Below, one piece after another: positions 1 to 8,251 of a stretch of 64,000 nt of DNA. Each line of letters opens with the position of its first letter. Positions within the stretch are counted from its first letter, which is position 1. Source of the stretch: Planctomycetota bacterium (GTDB lineage: Bacteria > Planctomycetota > UBA1135); contig JASMMA010000002.1 of assembly GCA_030748415.1 (NCBI GenBank), positions 124,001 to 188,000 on the forward strand, in the 5' to 3' direction. The translations under genes were made by a program, and so were the position numbers. The notes under the pieces were generated by a model. The model saw only the letters and a list, made by a program, of their open reading frames with translations. It did no database searches and was not told the DNA's origin.

Positions 1-1523
1 CTTCCGGGTGCCCAGTGAATCCATGCTCCATTTAATTCGATAGGAATTGGTAAGAAGGAAGGGCGGAGTTCTGTTCCCCGGACTTCTCCCTCTAAGTCCA
101 CGCGAACATGGCTATCTTCCTTTGTTCGTCGAAGCCTCAATTTTAAATCAGCTTCCCCGCCACTGGGGCCGCCAAGATCCCTCCAGATTGCGGATGCCTC
201 CGGTGTACCGCTCAAGGCACTCGTAATCCTCCCATCCATTTCGAGTCCGGTTACATCCAAATCAATTCCTATCTGTGCGGGGCCATCTGTAATGAGGACA
301 GTCCCCTCTGCGATTACGGGGGCAGTGCCCATATCGCCGGTTGTGTTAAAAACCAACCGTCTGCTTGCAGCCAAAAAATCGCCCGCCATTTTTTTTACGG
401 GATAAGGGAACGATGGGCGGTCGCCATCTTGTTCCAAGAAACCGCGGTATGTGATTCCTAAATTTTGAAAGGGAGCATGGACGAGCCATTTCCCATTGTC
501 GTCGCCGTTCCAGTCCCAAGAAAAGTTGGCGGAAGTTGCGCCATCCAGTTCAAGAGCTTCAAAAACCTCAGCAGTCCCAGGGTCAAGTTGCTGCAGCCAT
601 GCAACGCGGTCTTCGTCAAGGACAATCGCTCGAGCTTCGCCCTCCAGGCGGGCGGCCCATTGGTTTGCATGGTCTCGCTTCACCCACGCTTCGGCTCGCA
701 GGGGTGACCCTTCGAGCCGCCCTGAGGCAGTCATTTGAATCCCGCTCGAAAGCGGGCCGAAAATCCGGATTTTATCTAATTCAAAATCCAAAGGAGGGTC
801 GGTCATTTGGAGACTGGCCCCAGTCAATTGGAAATCTACCTGGACATTGGTTTGATCCAAATGCGCGCGCAGTTCACAAGAATCCGCACTCACCGTAACT
901 GGCAGGAAGTCCAGGTGAGCGAGAGTTGTTTGAGGGGAGTGGATATCTAGGCTCCATTGGTTTTCTATTCCAAGTTCGAGCCAGGCTTCGGCGTTGAATC
1001 CATATGGAGTGCTGAGCTCGCCGTAAAGTTGAGTTCCTAAAGAAGTGCTATGTCCGAGGACATCTTCAATACCAAAGTGAAATATTCCACTTGCTAAGCC
1101 CATCGTGGCAGACAGGTTTTGGATGCGAACTTGAACCGGAGGCGATTCTTGGGATGAGCCAGAGCCCTCCAATAAGGAACTCAGTACGGGTTGCAGATGG
1201 TCAAGATTTGTATTGCCGTCGCTAAGAGAAAGGGAGCGAGTTTCTAAGAAGTGTGGACTCCAAGGCACCAAGTCCAAGTGCAGACGAGTCTTTTTGATTT
1301 GAAATACTTCATCTTCTGATTTTTCCAAACGCAAATCAGCAAGAGAAAATTCGCCACAAGCCCAGCGAAGGCGGAGAGACTTTGCAGAGATGGCGCTTCC
1401 TTCAGGAAGAAAATCTTGAGCATGCTTCAATAAACTGGTCGGAAGTGGAATCGGGAGCCACCCGCTCACAAGCATCAAAAGGCAAATCACTGCTGAGATG
1501 CGGGCTAAAGGCGAAAACTTCAT
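1..1523 (-). CDS. AsmA-like envelope protein, C-terminal part beyond window edge
   Basis: The frame is open from the ATG at 1523 to the left edge, about 507 codons, so the protein is larger than shown. The N-terminus (MKFSPLARISAVICLLML) is a basic stretch plus a hydrophobic segment at about residues 8-25, as in a signal anchor. After it come repetitive beta-rich stretches with alternating polar and hydrophobic residues, such as KSLRLRWACGEFSLADLRL and, near the edge, PIPIELNGAWIHWAPG. This layout resembles the AsmA/YhdP/TamB superfamily, whose long beta-groove proteins span the periplasm and act in lipid transport or outer-membrane homeostasis. The assignment rests on layout, not on a diagnostic motif. 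The start codon overlaps the alr stop as ATGA, so the two are probably translationally coupled. Confidence 0.6.
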   Translation of the reverse strand, partial: MKFSPLARISAVICLLMLVSGWLPIPLPTSLLKHAQDFLPEGSAISAKSLRLRWACGEFSLADLRLEKSEDEVFQIKKTRLHLDLVPWSPHFLETRSLSLSDGNTNLDHLQPVLSSLLEGSGSSQESPPVQVRIQNLSATMGLASGIFHFGIEDVLGHSTSLGTQLYGELSTPYGFNAEAWLELGIENQWSLDIHSPQTTLAHLDFLPVTVSADSCELRAHLDQTNVQVDFQLTGASLQMTDPPLDFELDKIRIFGPLSSGIQMTASGRLEGSPLRAEAWVKRDHANQWAARLEGEARAIVLDEDRVAWLQQLDPGTAEVFEALELDGATSANFSWDWNGDDNGKWLVHAPFQNLGITYRGFLEQDGDRPSFPYPVKKMAGDFLAASRRLVFNTTGDMGTAPVIAEGTVLITDGPAQIGIDLDVTGLEMDGRITSALSGTPEASAIWRDLGGPSGGEADLKLRLRRTKEDSHVRVDLEGEVRGTELRPSFLPIPIELNGAWIHWAPG

Positions 1524-2677
1524 TCGCTGAAACTCAGTTTAGGAGGCTGAATATCCGAATCGTCGTAAATGCGTTGTACGCGAGAACCAATCGAACAAGT
1601 AATTTCATACGGAATCGTACCGGCGGCTTCGGCGAGTTCTTGGATTGTGAGCGATTCTTCACCGTCAGTGCCAAGAAGGGTTGCCGTATCTCCGATATCC
1701 ACGCCAGGCACATGGCCGACATCAACAGTGCAGTAATCCATGGACACGGCACCTACGAGGGGGCACCGAACGCCGCGAACAAGTGCCCAACCACGGCCTT
1801 GCGCACCCAGGCGGTAGGGGAGTCCGTCGTTGTACCCGATGGGAAGAACTGCAAGGCGTGTGGGTTGTGGACTCTTCCAACGGCCTCCATAACCCACCGA
1901 AACTCCAGCGGGGACATCTTTCAAAAAAACAACCTGAGCGTGCAAGGAAAGCACTGGATCCAAAGGGGAGTCGGTGTCCAGGGACAACGGAAGAACGCCA
2001 TATAAGGCGATGCCCGGTCGAACGGCATTTCCAAAGGGCGGGTTGCCCGTAAAAAGTGCGGCTGAGTTTGCTGAGTGAACGCAAGGAATGGGAACACCAG
2101 CATCTTGCAACTCCTTAGCGGTTTTTTTGAAGAGAGCATCTTGTTCGCGCGCTGTTGCAGAGCGAAAACCATCTTGGGAAGCGTGATGAGTCATGAGTCC
2201 ACGGAGCTCTAGGAAGGGTTCGGCGACAACCGCTCTTGCAACTCGGAGAGCGGCTTCGGGCAAAACACCTAGGCGAGTCATGCCCGTGTCAACCTTTAGG
2301 TGGACTCCAAGTGGCTTATTGGATTTCCGTGCCTTTTCAGCAAGCATGAAGGCTCGATTTTCGGAATGAAGGCCGACCTCGACATTGTGTTCCAACAGGT
2401 CTGGGATTTCAGAATCAATTGCAGTCCCCAGAACGAGGAGGGGTGTTTGAATTCCAGCTTCACGAAGTTCAAGTGCTTCCCCACTATCACCAACCCCCAG
2501 GCGCGGCGCTCCAAACTCTTGGCAGATTTTCGCGAACGGGATGGCGCCATGTCCATAAGCATTTGCCTTGAGAACGGGCCAAACTTCAGCGTCGCCTGCA
2601 AGCTCCTTTACGAGTTGCAAATTTTTTCGAAAGGCGTTGAGGTGAATGCCCGCCCAGGCGCGGTGCCGCGAAGTCAT
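1520..2677 (-). CDS. alr: alanine racemase
   Basis: The 385-residue product has the usual length for the PLP-dependent enzyme that interconverts L- and D-alanine for peptidoglycan in the cytoplasm. The PLP-lysine motif VLKANAYGHG is at residues 35-44 (Lys37). The C-terminal half has the GYGGRW segment with the expected catalytic tyrosine, then IGYNDGLPYR and GAVSMDYCTVDV, all typical of alanine racemase. It ends four bases inside the next gene (ATGA) and follows an exported protein of unknown function by 40 bp on the same strand. Its presence indicates that the organism makes D-alanine-containing peptidoglycan. Confidence 0.95.
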   Translation of the reverse strand: MTSRHRAWAGIHLNAFRKNLQLVKELAGDAEVWPVLKANAYGHGAIPFAKICQEFGAPRLGVGDSGEALELREAGIQTPLLVLGTAIDSEIPDLLEHNVEVGLHSENRAFMLAEKARKSNKPLGVHLKVDTGMTRLGVLPEAALRVARAVVAEPFLELRGLMTHHASQDGFRSATAREQDALFKKTAKELQDAGVPIPCVHSANSAALFTGNPPFGNAVRPGIALYGVLPLSLDTDSPLDPVLSLHAQVVFLKDVPAGVSVGYGGRWKSPQPTRLAVLPIGYNDGLPYRLGAQGRGWALVRGVRCPLVGAVSMDYCTVDVGHVPGVDIGDTATLLGTDGEESLTIQELAEAAGTIPYEITCSIGSRVQRIYDDSDIQPPKLSFSE

Positions 2678-2717
2678 TTGGAGAGGATATCCCCTTGCCT
2701 AGCCTTGGTTCCAGCAA

Positions 2718-3824
2718 TCAGCGGCGGCCCAACCCCAGGAGGCCTTCCTCACGGAGCACTTGCCGGGCGGCCTCCTGAATCAATTGGCTTGGGTGCTCAG
2801 GAACCTCGAGTTCTACCCCTTCTCGTTCCCAAAGCTTTTTGATTTTGTCAAAGAAAAGCTCTCGTGATTCGCATTGGGAAATCAACTTCCGCATCCGGTC
2901 AGGAGACCATTCCATGAGACCCCACGCGCGGTCGAGGACTTTTTCCAGGCCCGTGTAACGCCATGGGAGGGGTACTGCTGGATCTAAACGAGATGCAATT
3001 GCCTCGCGGAGGCTTTGATATTCTCGCCAATCCTGAAAGGATTCTTCAATACGGGCGTAAATGGGGTCGTGATCCCTGGTACTAATGGGAGATTGATAAC
3101 TATTGTCATTTCCAACGGTTCGGAGCCAGGCAATTGCCTCAGCGTCGGACACCTCAAATTCTGCGCCGCTGTCCCAAACATCAGCGAGTCGAATCCCGGC
3201 ATAAATACGACCATTCCGATCACGGTAATGGTGGGCGAAGTACCTTGCTTGAGGGTCTCGCCTATTTTGGTCGTCAATACGGGCAATCGCGAGTGCTCCA
3301 ATCCGACCATCGATTGGCAATTCTCCCTCAAGAAGGGAAGTGATGAGTTGTGCTGGTGTGCACGGCTTGGATGGTTTTCTCAGAGCGTTCTCGCCGAAGT
3401 CATATTCCCAAAAAAACTCTCTCTGAGGAAAATCTTCCACTGCATAGAATTTTTTCTTGGCTTTTTTCCAAGCACTAGTGTTGGGCCCTATGACCCTTGT
3501 TTTGAGCTTGAGTGCGGGTGCATAAGTGTCTGCGCTCCACGCTCGATTTGGGTCCGAATCCAATTCAGAGAGCTTTGCGCGCTCAGCCCATTCTTTTAAT
3601 TCTTGGAATGCCTGCAGACGCGGGCTTTCCTGCTGAAGTGTCTCTAACCACGCCCTTTCAGCAATTCTCGCCTGTTCTTCAGGGGGGAACCACTCCAATC
3701 GTTCGAGCACTTTTATCGTTGTTGGACTCAGCTCTTGCTTTGTTTCACCAGTCTCTTGCGCAACCAGAACAGTGGGGCATAACCAGAAAAGGGCCAGCAA
3801 GGTGAGGGGGGAGGCGATTGTCAT
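2718..3824 (-). CDS. exported protein of unknown function
   Basis: This 368-residue protein starts with a probable signal peptide (MTIASPLTLLALFWLCPTVL, cleavage near VLVAQ). The mature part is hydrophilic, rich in Glu/Arg/Trp, and mostly looks alpha-helical, with no repeat or catalytic motif that I recognise. A central segment (RYFAHHYRDRNGRIYAGIRL, about residues 195-214) is His/Arg rich. It is first in a minus-strand run with alr and the AsmA-like gene and is transcribed divergently from the histone-like gene. That context suggests an envelope role, but this is only inference from position. Confidence 0.75.
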   Translation of the reverse strand: MTIASPLTLLALFWLCPTVLVAQETGETKQELSPTTIKVLERLEWFPPEEQARIAERAWLETLQQESPRLQAFQELKEWAERAKLSELDSDPNRAWSADTYAPALKLKTRVIGPNTSAWKKAKKKFYAVEDFPQREFFWEYDFGENALRKPSKPCTPAQLITSLLEGELPIDGRIGALAIARIDDQNRRDPQARYFAHHYRDRNGRIYAGIRLADVWDSGAEFEVSDAEAIAWLRTVGNDNSYQSPISTRDHDPIYARIEESFQDWREYQSLREAIASRLDPAVPLPWRYTGLEKVLDRAWGLMEWSPDRMRKLISQCESRELFFDKIKKLWEREGVELEVPEHPSQLIQEAARQVLREEGLLGLGRR

Positions 3825-3880
3825 GCGGAGGGAAGTTTGCCGTATATTGCTAAATAAAGCCAGAATTATAGGTTTTAGGT

Positions 3881-3909
3881 TTGACCTGGGCCTTTCAAAT
3901 AGTCAGAAT
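3881..3909 (+). promoter_or_regulatory. candidate sigma70-type promoter of the histone-like gene
   Basis: A TTGACC hexamer at 3881-3886 (5 of 6 matches to the -35 consensus) and CAGAAT at 3904-3909 (4 of 6 to the -10) are separated by exactly 17 bp. They lie in the divergent gap between the exported protein and the histone-like gene, about 75 bp upstream of the latter's ATG. This is a by-eye match only, and sigma preferences in this lineage are not known to me. Confidence 0.4.
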
Positions 3910-3986
3910 CTCCGCCGATGCAGTCATTGACTGCCGTTCCAATTCTCCTTTCATCCGTCGGTCTCACCGACTCAGCAAAGATAAAC

Positions 3987-4298
3987 ATGGCACCTAAGAA
4001 GAAAACCAAAAAAAAGGCCACCAAAAAGAAGGCCGCTAAGAAAGTAACCCGTAAGCCTGCCAAGCGGAAGACCGCTAAGAAAGCCGCTAAGAAAACTGCC
4101 AAGAGAGGCAAGAAGGCTTCTAAGAAGGCACTCGATTTGATCATTTCCAAGAGCCGCACCAAGAACGCAGTGAACACCTGCAATGTATCTGGTGACTTCT
4201 ACGGTGCATTGGATTCATTCGTCCGCGAAGCAATCGCTGGCGCCGAAGCTCGCGCTACCGCGAACAACCGGAAGACCTTGCGTCCACAGGATCTCTAG
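3987..4298 (+). CDS. histone-fold protein with lysine-rich H1-like N-terminal tail
   Basis: The 103-residue protein has two parts. Residues 1-48 are a Lys/Ala/Thr tail with repeated KKA and AKK units, like bacterial H1-type proteins. Residues 49-103 carry a helix, an SGDF loop, a long helix (ALDSFVREAIAGAEARA) and NRKTLRPQDL. The RKT-x-x-x-x-DL ending is the second-loop signature of archaeal, eukaryotic and recently recognised bacterial histones. The chain ends there, so the third helix is minimal or absent. It is probably a nucleoid DNA-binding protein. I chose the ATG at 3987, where the basic tail starts; an upstream in-frame ATG at 3918 would add 23 residues unlike any known tail. It is a single-gene unit with a candidate promoter and a strong terminator. 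Confidence 0.8.
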   Translation: MAPKKKTKKKATKKKAAKKVTRKPAKRKTAKKAAKKTAKRGKKASKKALDLIISKSRTKNAVNTCNVSGDFYGALDSFVREAIAGAEARATANNRKTLRPQDL

Positions 4299-4314
4299 GC
4301 CCTACGGTCGAATC

Positions 4315-4352
4315 AGCGGTGCATTCCTTGACAGGGATGCACCGCTTTTTTT
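4315..4352 (+). terminator. intrinsic terminator after the histone-like gene
   Basis: A perfect 10-bp stem (AGCGGTGCAT at 4315-4324 with its complement at 4337-4346) encloses a 12-nt loop and runs into seven T residues (4346-4352). It lies 16 bp after the stop codon. Its T tract touches the stop codon of the convergent tsaB. In the minus direction the hairpin is not followed by T residues, so it should terminate mainly plus-strand transcription. Confidence 0.85.
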
Positions 4353-4941
4353 ATTCCCTTAAGTAAAGGGGAACGGGAGGCCGACTCGAGCTCAAATCCA
4401 AAAGTCGGCACGCACGCGGCTTTAGGGGATAAGTTTCTGCTTTTGACTCGCATGGGGTGCCGTCGCTGAGAAGAATCGAAGTTTCTGGAATACTCGCTTC
4501 GAGTTCGGAGGCTTGAAGAATATGAGGCTCTTGCAATACCTCGATTCCGGATTCTGTTCGTAGATAATTTGAGTGATAGAATTCCTTACGATAGGCATCC
4601 AGCAGAACATGAACATTTGATCCTTGTCGAGTATCCAATGCAGCAGCTTCAAAACTGCAAACACCTTCAACAGGAATATCAAGAGCCCACGAAAGAGTTC
4701 GGGCTACCGAGCAGGCAATTCGAAGTCCGGTGTAGGATCCAGGGCCAACGCCTACAATAATTTTTCCCAACTGCTTCTTTGGGCAATTTTCTGATTGGAG
4801 CAATGCATCTATTGCCGGGACCATAGCTTTCCCTCGCTGGCCATCCATGTCCGCTTCAGCAATGGAGCCATTCCAGGAGAGGGCTAAGGACGGGGCATCG
4901 CCCGAAGCTTCGATGGCAAGAACAGCTTTGGCTTCGGTCAT
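4351..4941 (-). CDS. tsaB: tRNA threonylcarbamoyladenosine biosynthesis protein TsaB
   Basis: The 196-residue product belongs to the TsaB branch of the ASKHA fold. With TsaD and TsaE it transfers the threonylcarbamoyl group to A37 of ANN-decoding tRNAs. The N-terminal strand reads VLAIEASGDAPSLAL and the hallmark GVGPGSYTGLRIA is at about residues 65-77. Length is slightly shorter than the E. coli protein, with a compact C-terminus. It is the last gene of the ten-gene minus-strand run, 9 bp after glmM, and meets the histone-like gene's terminator tail to tail. Confidence 0.9.
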   Translation of the reverse strand: MTEAKAVLAIEASGDAPSLALSWNGSIAEADMDGQRGKAMVPAIDALLQSENCPKKQLGKIIVGVGPGSYTGLRIACSVARTLSWALDIPVEGVCSFEAAALDTRQGSNVHVLLDAYRKEFYHSNYLRTESGIEVLQEPHILQASELEASIPETSILLSDGTPCESKAETYPLKPRACRLLDLSSSRPPVPLYLRE

Positions 4942-4950
4942 TCCCGAAAA

Positions 4951-6294
4951 TTAAGTTTCGGCGAGAATGCCGTCTTTTTGAGCAGCTGCACGAAGGCGCT
5001 CCAAAACACTTTGGACGAGTTCGTCGCCCTCGGCTTCGGCCATGAGTCGGAGTTTGAGTTCCGTTCCAGAGAAGCGAACGACGGTCCGGCCTCGGCCCTG
5101 AAGTTCTGAATCCACCGCTTCCATCTCAGCAGAAAGTTGAGTAAGTTCGTCAAGAGGCACTCGTTTTTTTGCAGGGAGGTTCCATAAATCCTGCGGCATA
5201 TCGACATAGTCTTTTGCAAAATCTTCAGCTGGCGCACCCGCCCTTTGGAGGGAGGAAAGAACTCGCAAGAGGGTGTACAAGCCATCACCTCGGAACCCAT
5301 GCTCTTTGCCGAACAACAGGTGGCCGGATTTTTCGCCACCCAAATTCCAGTTATTTTCCCGAAGAGCCGCGGCTACATGTCGGTCACCGACCGGAGTTCG
5401 GTGGAGTTTTGCTCCGCATGCTTTCACCCAATTCTCTAAAGCGAGATTGCTCATGACAGTTGCAACCACAGTTGCATCTGCAAGTTCTCCAGATTGTGTC
5501 ATCAAGGAGCACAGGCCTGCGAGAATTGCATCGCCATCCAGAATCCGTCCAGAAGAATCAGCAAGGATGCCACGGTCGCCATCGCCATCGAGACAAAGGC
5601 CAAAGGCGCAACTTTCTTGCTTGACAAGAGCGGCTAAGACTTCAGGGTGAAGGGCGCCACAGTCTTCGTTGATGTTCATTCCATCTGGTCGATCGTGAGT
5701 AGTTACCACTTCAGCGCCAAAAGTTTTTAGCACTCTGGGGCCGACCTGTGAACATGCGCCATTTGCGCAATCCAGCGCAATTTTCCAACCCGCTAGGTCT
5801 AATTGAGGAAATGCGTCGTTTCGGAGCCACGCCACATAATCGCCTAGCATTCCTTTTGTGCGCCGACATTCTCCGCCGCCTGGTGTAGAAAACTCATCAG
5901 AAGAAGTAAGAAGGGTTTCCAACTTTGTTTCTTCAGCACTATTCATTTTGGAGCCATCTGCATTGAGCAATTTGATTCCGTTGTCTTTTGCGGGGTTATG
6001 AGAAGCAGAAACGACAACACCTGCGGCGTAAGGTCCTTCGGATGTGAGGAAAGCAATGCCCGGAGTGGGAGCCAGGCCCACAACATCTGCATGGATTCCT
6101 CCAGCATTTAATCCGCTAACCATGGCAGCAGCGATGGTTTCACCGCTTTCGCGACCATCATGGCCAACAAGAACCCGCCCCTCGCGGAGGTGGTGAGCAA
6201 TCGCTAGCCCTAAGCGTTCGAGCGTAGGTTGGGTGAGTGGTTCTTCACCTGCCACGCCACGCATTCCGTCAGTTCCAAATAGTTTCTGTGTCAC
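4951..6294 (-). CDS. glmM: phosphoglucosamine mutase
   Basis: GlmM converts glucosamine-6-phosphate to glucosamine-1-phosphate on the way to UDP-GlcNAc. The 447-residue protein starts KLFGTDGMRGVAG. It has the phosphoserine loop VVSASHNP (residues 94-101, active Ser98), the metal-binding loop DGDGDR (236-241), a sugar-binding GEKSGH and the C-terminal phosphate-binding RFSGTE. It overlaps the cdaR stop by 4 bp. The cdaA-cdaR-glmM order is the one known from Firmicutes, where CdaR and GlmM modulate c-di-AMP synthesis, so the same regulation is plausible here. Confidence 0.96.
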   Translation of the reverse strand: MTQKLFGTDGMRGVAGEEPLTQPTLERLGLAIAHHLREGRVLVGHDGRESGETIAAAMVSGLNAGGIHADVVGLAPTPGIAFLTSEGPYAAGVVVSASHNPAKDNGIKLLNADGSKMNSAEETKLETLLTSSDEFSTPGGGECRRTKGMLGDYVAWLRNDAFPQLDLAGWKIALDCANGACSQVGPRVLKTFGAEVVTTHDRPDGMNINEDCGALHPEVLAALVKQESCAFGLCLDGDGDRGILADSSGRILDGDAILAGLCSLMTQSGELADATVVATVMSNLALENWVKACGAKLHRTPVGDRHVAAALRENNWNLGGEKSGHLLFGKEHGFRGDGLYTLLRVLSSLQRAGAPAEDFAKDYVDMPQDLWNLPAKKRVPLDELTQLSAEMEAVDSELQGRGRTVVRFSGTELKLRLMAEAEGDELVQSVLERLRAAAQKDGILAET

Positions 6295-7421
6295 TGTTGA
6301 TTTTCTGTCCGAGTCATACGAACGGTGTCCTCGCCATTCTGCTCGGAACGAACGGTTAAGGATTTAAGAAGAAGCTCTTCTTGTTCACGAGAGTCAATGT
6401 TAACAAGTGCCCAGTGAACTCGAAGGTCGTACTCCTGAGCTGATGATGGAAGTTCAGAGAGGGATAGATATAAAACAAGATGGTTTTTTACCCATGCACC
6501 AGAGAATTCAATTCCAGAGAGGTCTGGGTGGTAGGCCAACTCAGCAATCCAAGTTCGAGGGGTGTAATGCGAATCCCAGAGACCTTCAGGTGCGCTTCCA
6601 AGCGTGCTTACTTGATTGAGCACAAACGAAACTGGTTCCAGGCTCTTCAAGCGAATCGGCAGGAAAGCCTCTACCATTTCGGGAACCATTGTGATTCCAT
6701 TCCGTGCTTGAGATGGGTGAAGGGCTAGTGGGTGACGAACATCGGAGCGCGCGCCTTCAATATCCAAGGACTCAAGGATTTTGGGGGCGGGGGCGGAGCC
6801 TTGTTTCCATAGTTCGATTCGTTGAAGGAGCTCGTCGATTTTGGAAGATGGACCGGTGAGGAGAATATACGAAGCAGATAAATCAAGGTGTTGATCCAAC
6901 TTGCGGTGTCCTTCGGCTGGGACACCGTTTATTGAAATCAGATTGGAAGAAATATCAATTCGCTTTTTTACTCGCCGTTCGAAATTAAGCTGCAGAACAG
7001 TTTGTTCGGCGCCGACTTCGCGAAGAAGGGCCATTGCGGCTTCGGGTTCTCGCCACACAAGATCGGAAGCCCGAACTTCTTTTTGGACACTAGAGCCCGC
7101 ATTGTTGAAACCGGCACTAGGCTCGAAATGGGCAGAGGGACCGTTTTCAAGAAACTGATCAAGTCTTGCACTTGGGCCTTTAAACCAAAAACGGACATCC
7201 GATCCCGGGGTTGGGGTTGAAAGTTGCCACCCAATTGGTGGCCGAATTTCCAAAGTCCCATGGTCGGCAAGACCCTTGGATTGAGTTTCTCGCACAACAA
7301 AACGAACATCCGCCTCCGCAGTGATATTTTTGCTCACTAGCCACCAAACAACACTGGCCAAAATGAGGGCTAGTAATTTTCGGCCCATGTCGTGGAGGAA
7401 AAATCTACGGAGGCGTTTCAT
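6291..7421 (-). CDS. cdaR: YbbR-domain protein, CdaR-like regulator of diadenylate cyclase
   Basis: The 376-residue protein has a short basic N-terminus, one membrane segment (LLALILASVVWWLVS, about residues 16-30) and an extracytoplasmic region of YbbR-like beta repeats. Examples are RVKKRIDISSNLISINGVPAEG and a later repeat with SYILLTGPSSKIDEL; related segments occur near 45-90 and 270-330. In Firmicutes, CdaR binds the membrane-bound diadenylate cyclase CdaA and adjusts its activity. Here it lies between cdaA and glmM with 4-bp overlaps on both sides, which supports that partnership. The symbol is given by context and domain; sequence conservation in this family is low. Confidence 0.8.
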   Translation of the reverse strand: MKRLRRFFLHDMGRKLLALILASVVWWLVSKNITAEADVRFVVRETQSKGLADHGTLEIRPPIGWQLSTPTPGSDVRFWFKGPSARLDQFLENGPSAHFEPSAGFNNAGSSVQKEVRASDLVWREPEAAMALLREVGAEQTVLQLNFERRVKKRIDISSNLISINGVPAEGHRKLDQHLDLSASYILLTGPSSKIDELLQRIELWKQGSAPAPKILESLDIEGARSDVRHPLALHPSQARNGITMVPEMVEAFLPIRLKSLEPVSFVLNQVSTLGSAPEGLWDSHYTPRTWIAELAYHPDLSGIEFSGAWVKNHLVLYLSLSELPSSAQEYDLRVHWALVNIDSREQEELLLKSLTVRSEQNGEDTVRMTRTENQQ

Positions 7422-8251
7422 TCTGCAGGGTCCTCTTTTTCTTCATCACGGTCCGCGCCCCCCCTTGATGGGGCTTCTGTGAGCAGGAGCTCATTCAGCT
7501 TATCTTCTAACTGGTCTAAAGGTATGGGACGATGAATTACGCCAGCTGTGCAAAGTGAAACTTGGCCCGTTTCTTCCGAGACTACGAGGGTTACTGCATC
7601 GGTTTCTTCCGAAAGTCCGAGCGCTGCGCGGTGTCGGGTTCCTAGGCGGCCTAATTCTCTTCCGGCATCGGCCAAGGGTAGAAGGCATGCCGCCGAAACA
7701 ATTTCATCGTTTCGGATGACAACGGCACCATCGTGAAGGGGGTTGCCAGGGAAGAAAATGGTCTCTAATAGGATGGAAGAGACTGGCGCATCGACAAGGA
7801 CAGCGTTTTCTCGATATGGGGCAAGCGAAACTTCTCGTTCAAAGGCAATCAACGCGCCAATGCGCTCTTTTGCCATTCGCTGGGCGGCCATAACAACCAT
7901 GGGGAGGGATTGTTCAACCACAGCGCCCGGACTTAGAAAGCGGAACATTCCTGCCCGGCCAAACCGCGAAATTCCTTGCCTCAGTTCTGGTTGGAACAGA
8001 ATAAAGAGAATCAAAACAACATAAGGAACGATTTGTTTGAGCAAATGTCCCAAAACCGGAACTCCAGGGTAATAACTTAAAACATAAAAAGTTAAAAAAG
8101 TAAAAACAAAAAAGACAGCAAGTCCACGCAAGATTCCGAAGCCCCGTGTGCTTCGGAGAAAGCGCAGAATCCCATAAAAGACAGCAGTCAAGGAAATGAT
8201 TTCGATGACCATTCCAAGTTCACTTTTCCCAATGGCAAGTAGATGCATCAT
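7418..8251 (-). CDS. cdaA: diadenylate cyclase (c-di-AMP synthase)
   Basis: It makes cyclic di-AMP from two ATP at the membrane. Three hydrophobic segments (about residues 13-32, 40-60, 73-87) precede the DAC domain, which carries both signature motifs: DGA (HDGAVVI, 174-176) and RHR (GTRHRAALG, 206-208). I chose the ATG at 8251. It overlaps the folP TGA as ATGA and has an AAGGAG ribosome-binding site at 8264-8259, seven bases upstream. A longer form from an ATG at 8308 would overlap folP by 61 bp and lacks such a site. The 277-residue length matches CdaA. The C-terminus is an acidic tail. Genes on both sides are coupled. Confidence 0.95.
   Translation of the reverse strand: MMHLLAIGKSELGMVIEIISLTAVFYGILRFLRSTRGFGILRGLAVFFVFTFLTFYVLSYYPGVPVLGHLLKQIVPYVVLILFILFQPELRQGISRFGRAGMFRFLSPGAVVEQSLPMVVMAAQRMAKERIGALIAFEREVSLAPYRENAVLVDAPVSSILLETIFFPGNPLHDGAVVIRNDEIVSAACLLPLADAGRELGRLGTRHRAALGLSEETDAVTLVVSEETGQVSLCTAGVIHRPIPLDQLEDKLNELLLTEAPSRGGADRDEEKEDPAE

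Noticed and set aside
1382-2005. A 207-codon open frame on the plus strand opposite alr and the AsmA-like gene.
   Set aside because: It lies antisense to two well-supported genes, has low-complexity translation without motifs, and spans both unrelated genes.
3918-3986. A longer start for the histone-like protein at 3918.
   Set aside because: The added residues (MQSLTAVPILLSSVGL) look like a weak signal peptide, which makes no sense for a nucleoid protein, and this start would lie almost at the predicted transcription start.
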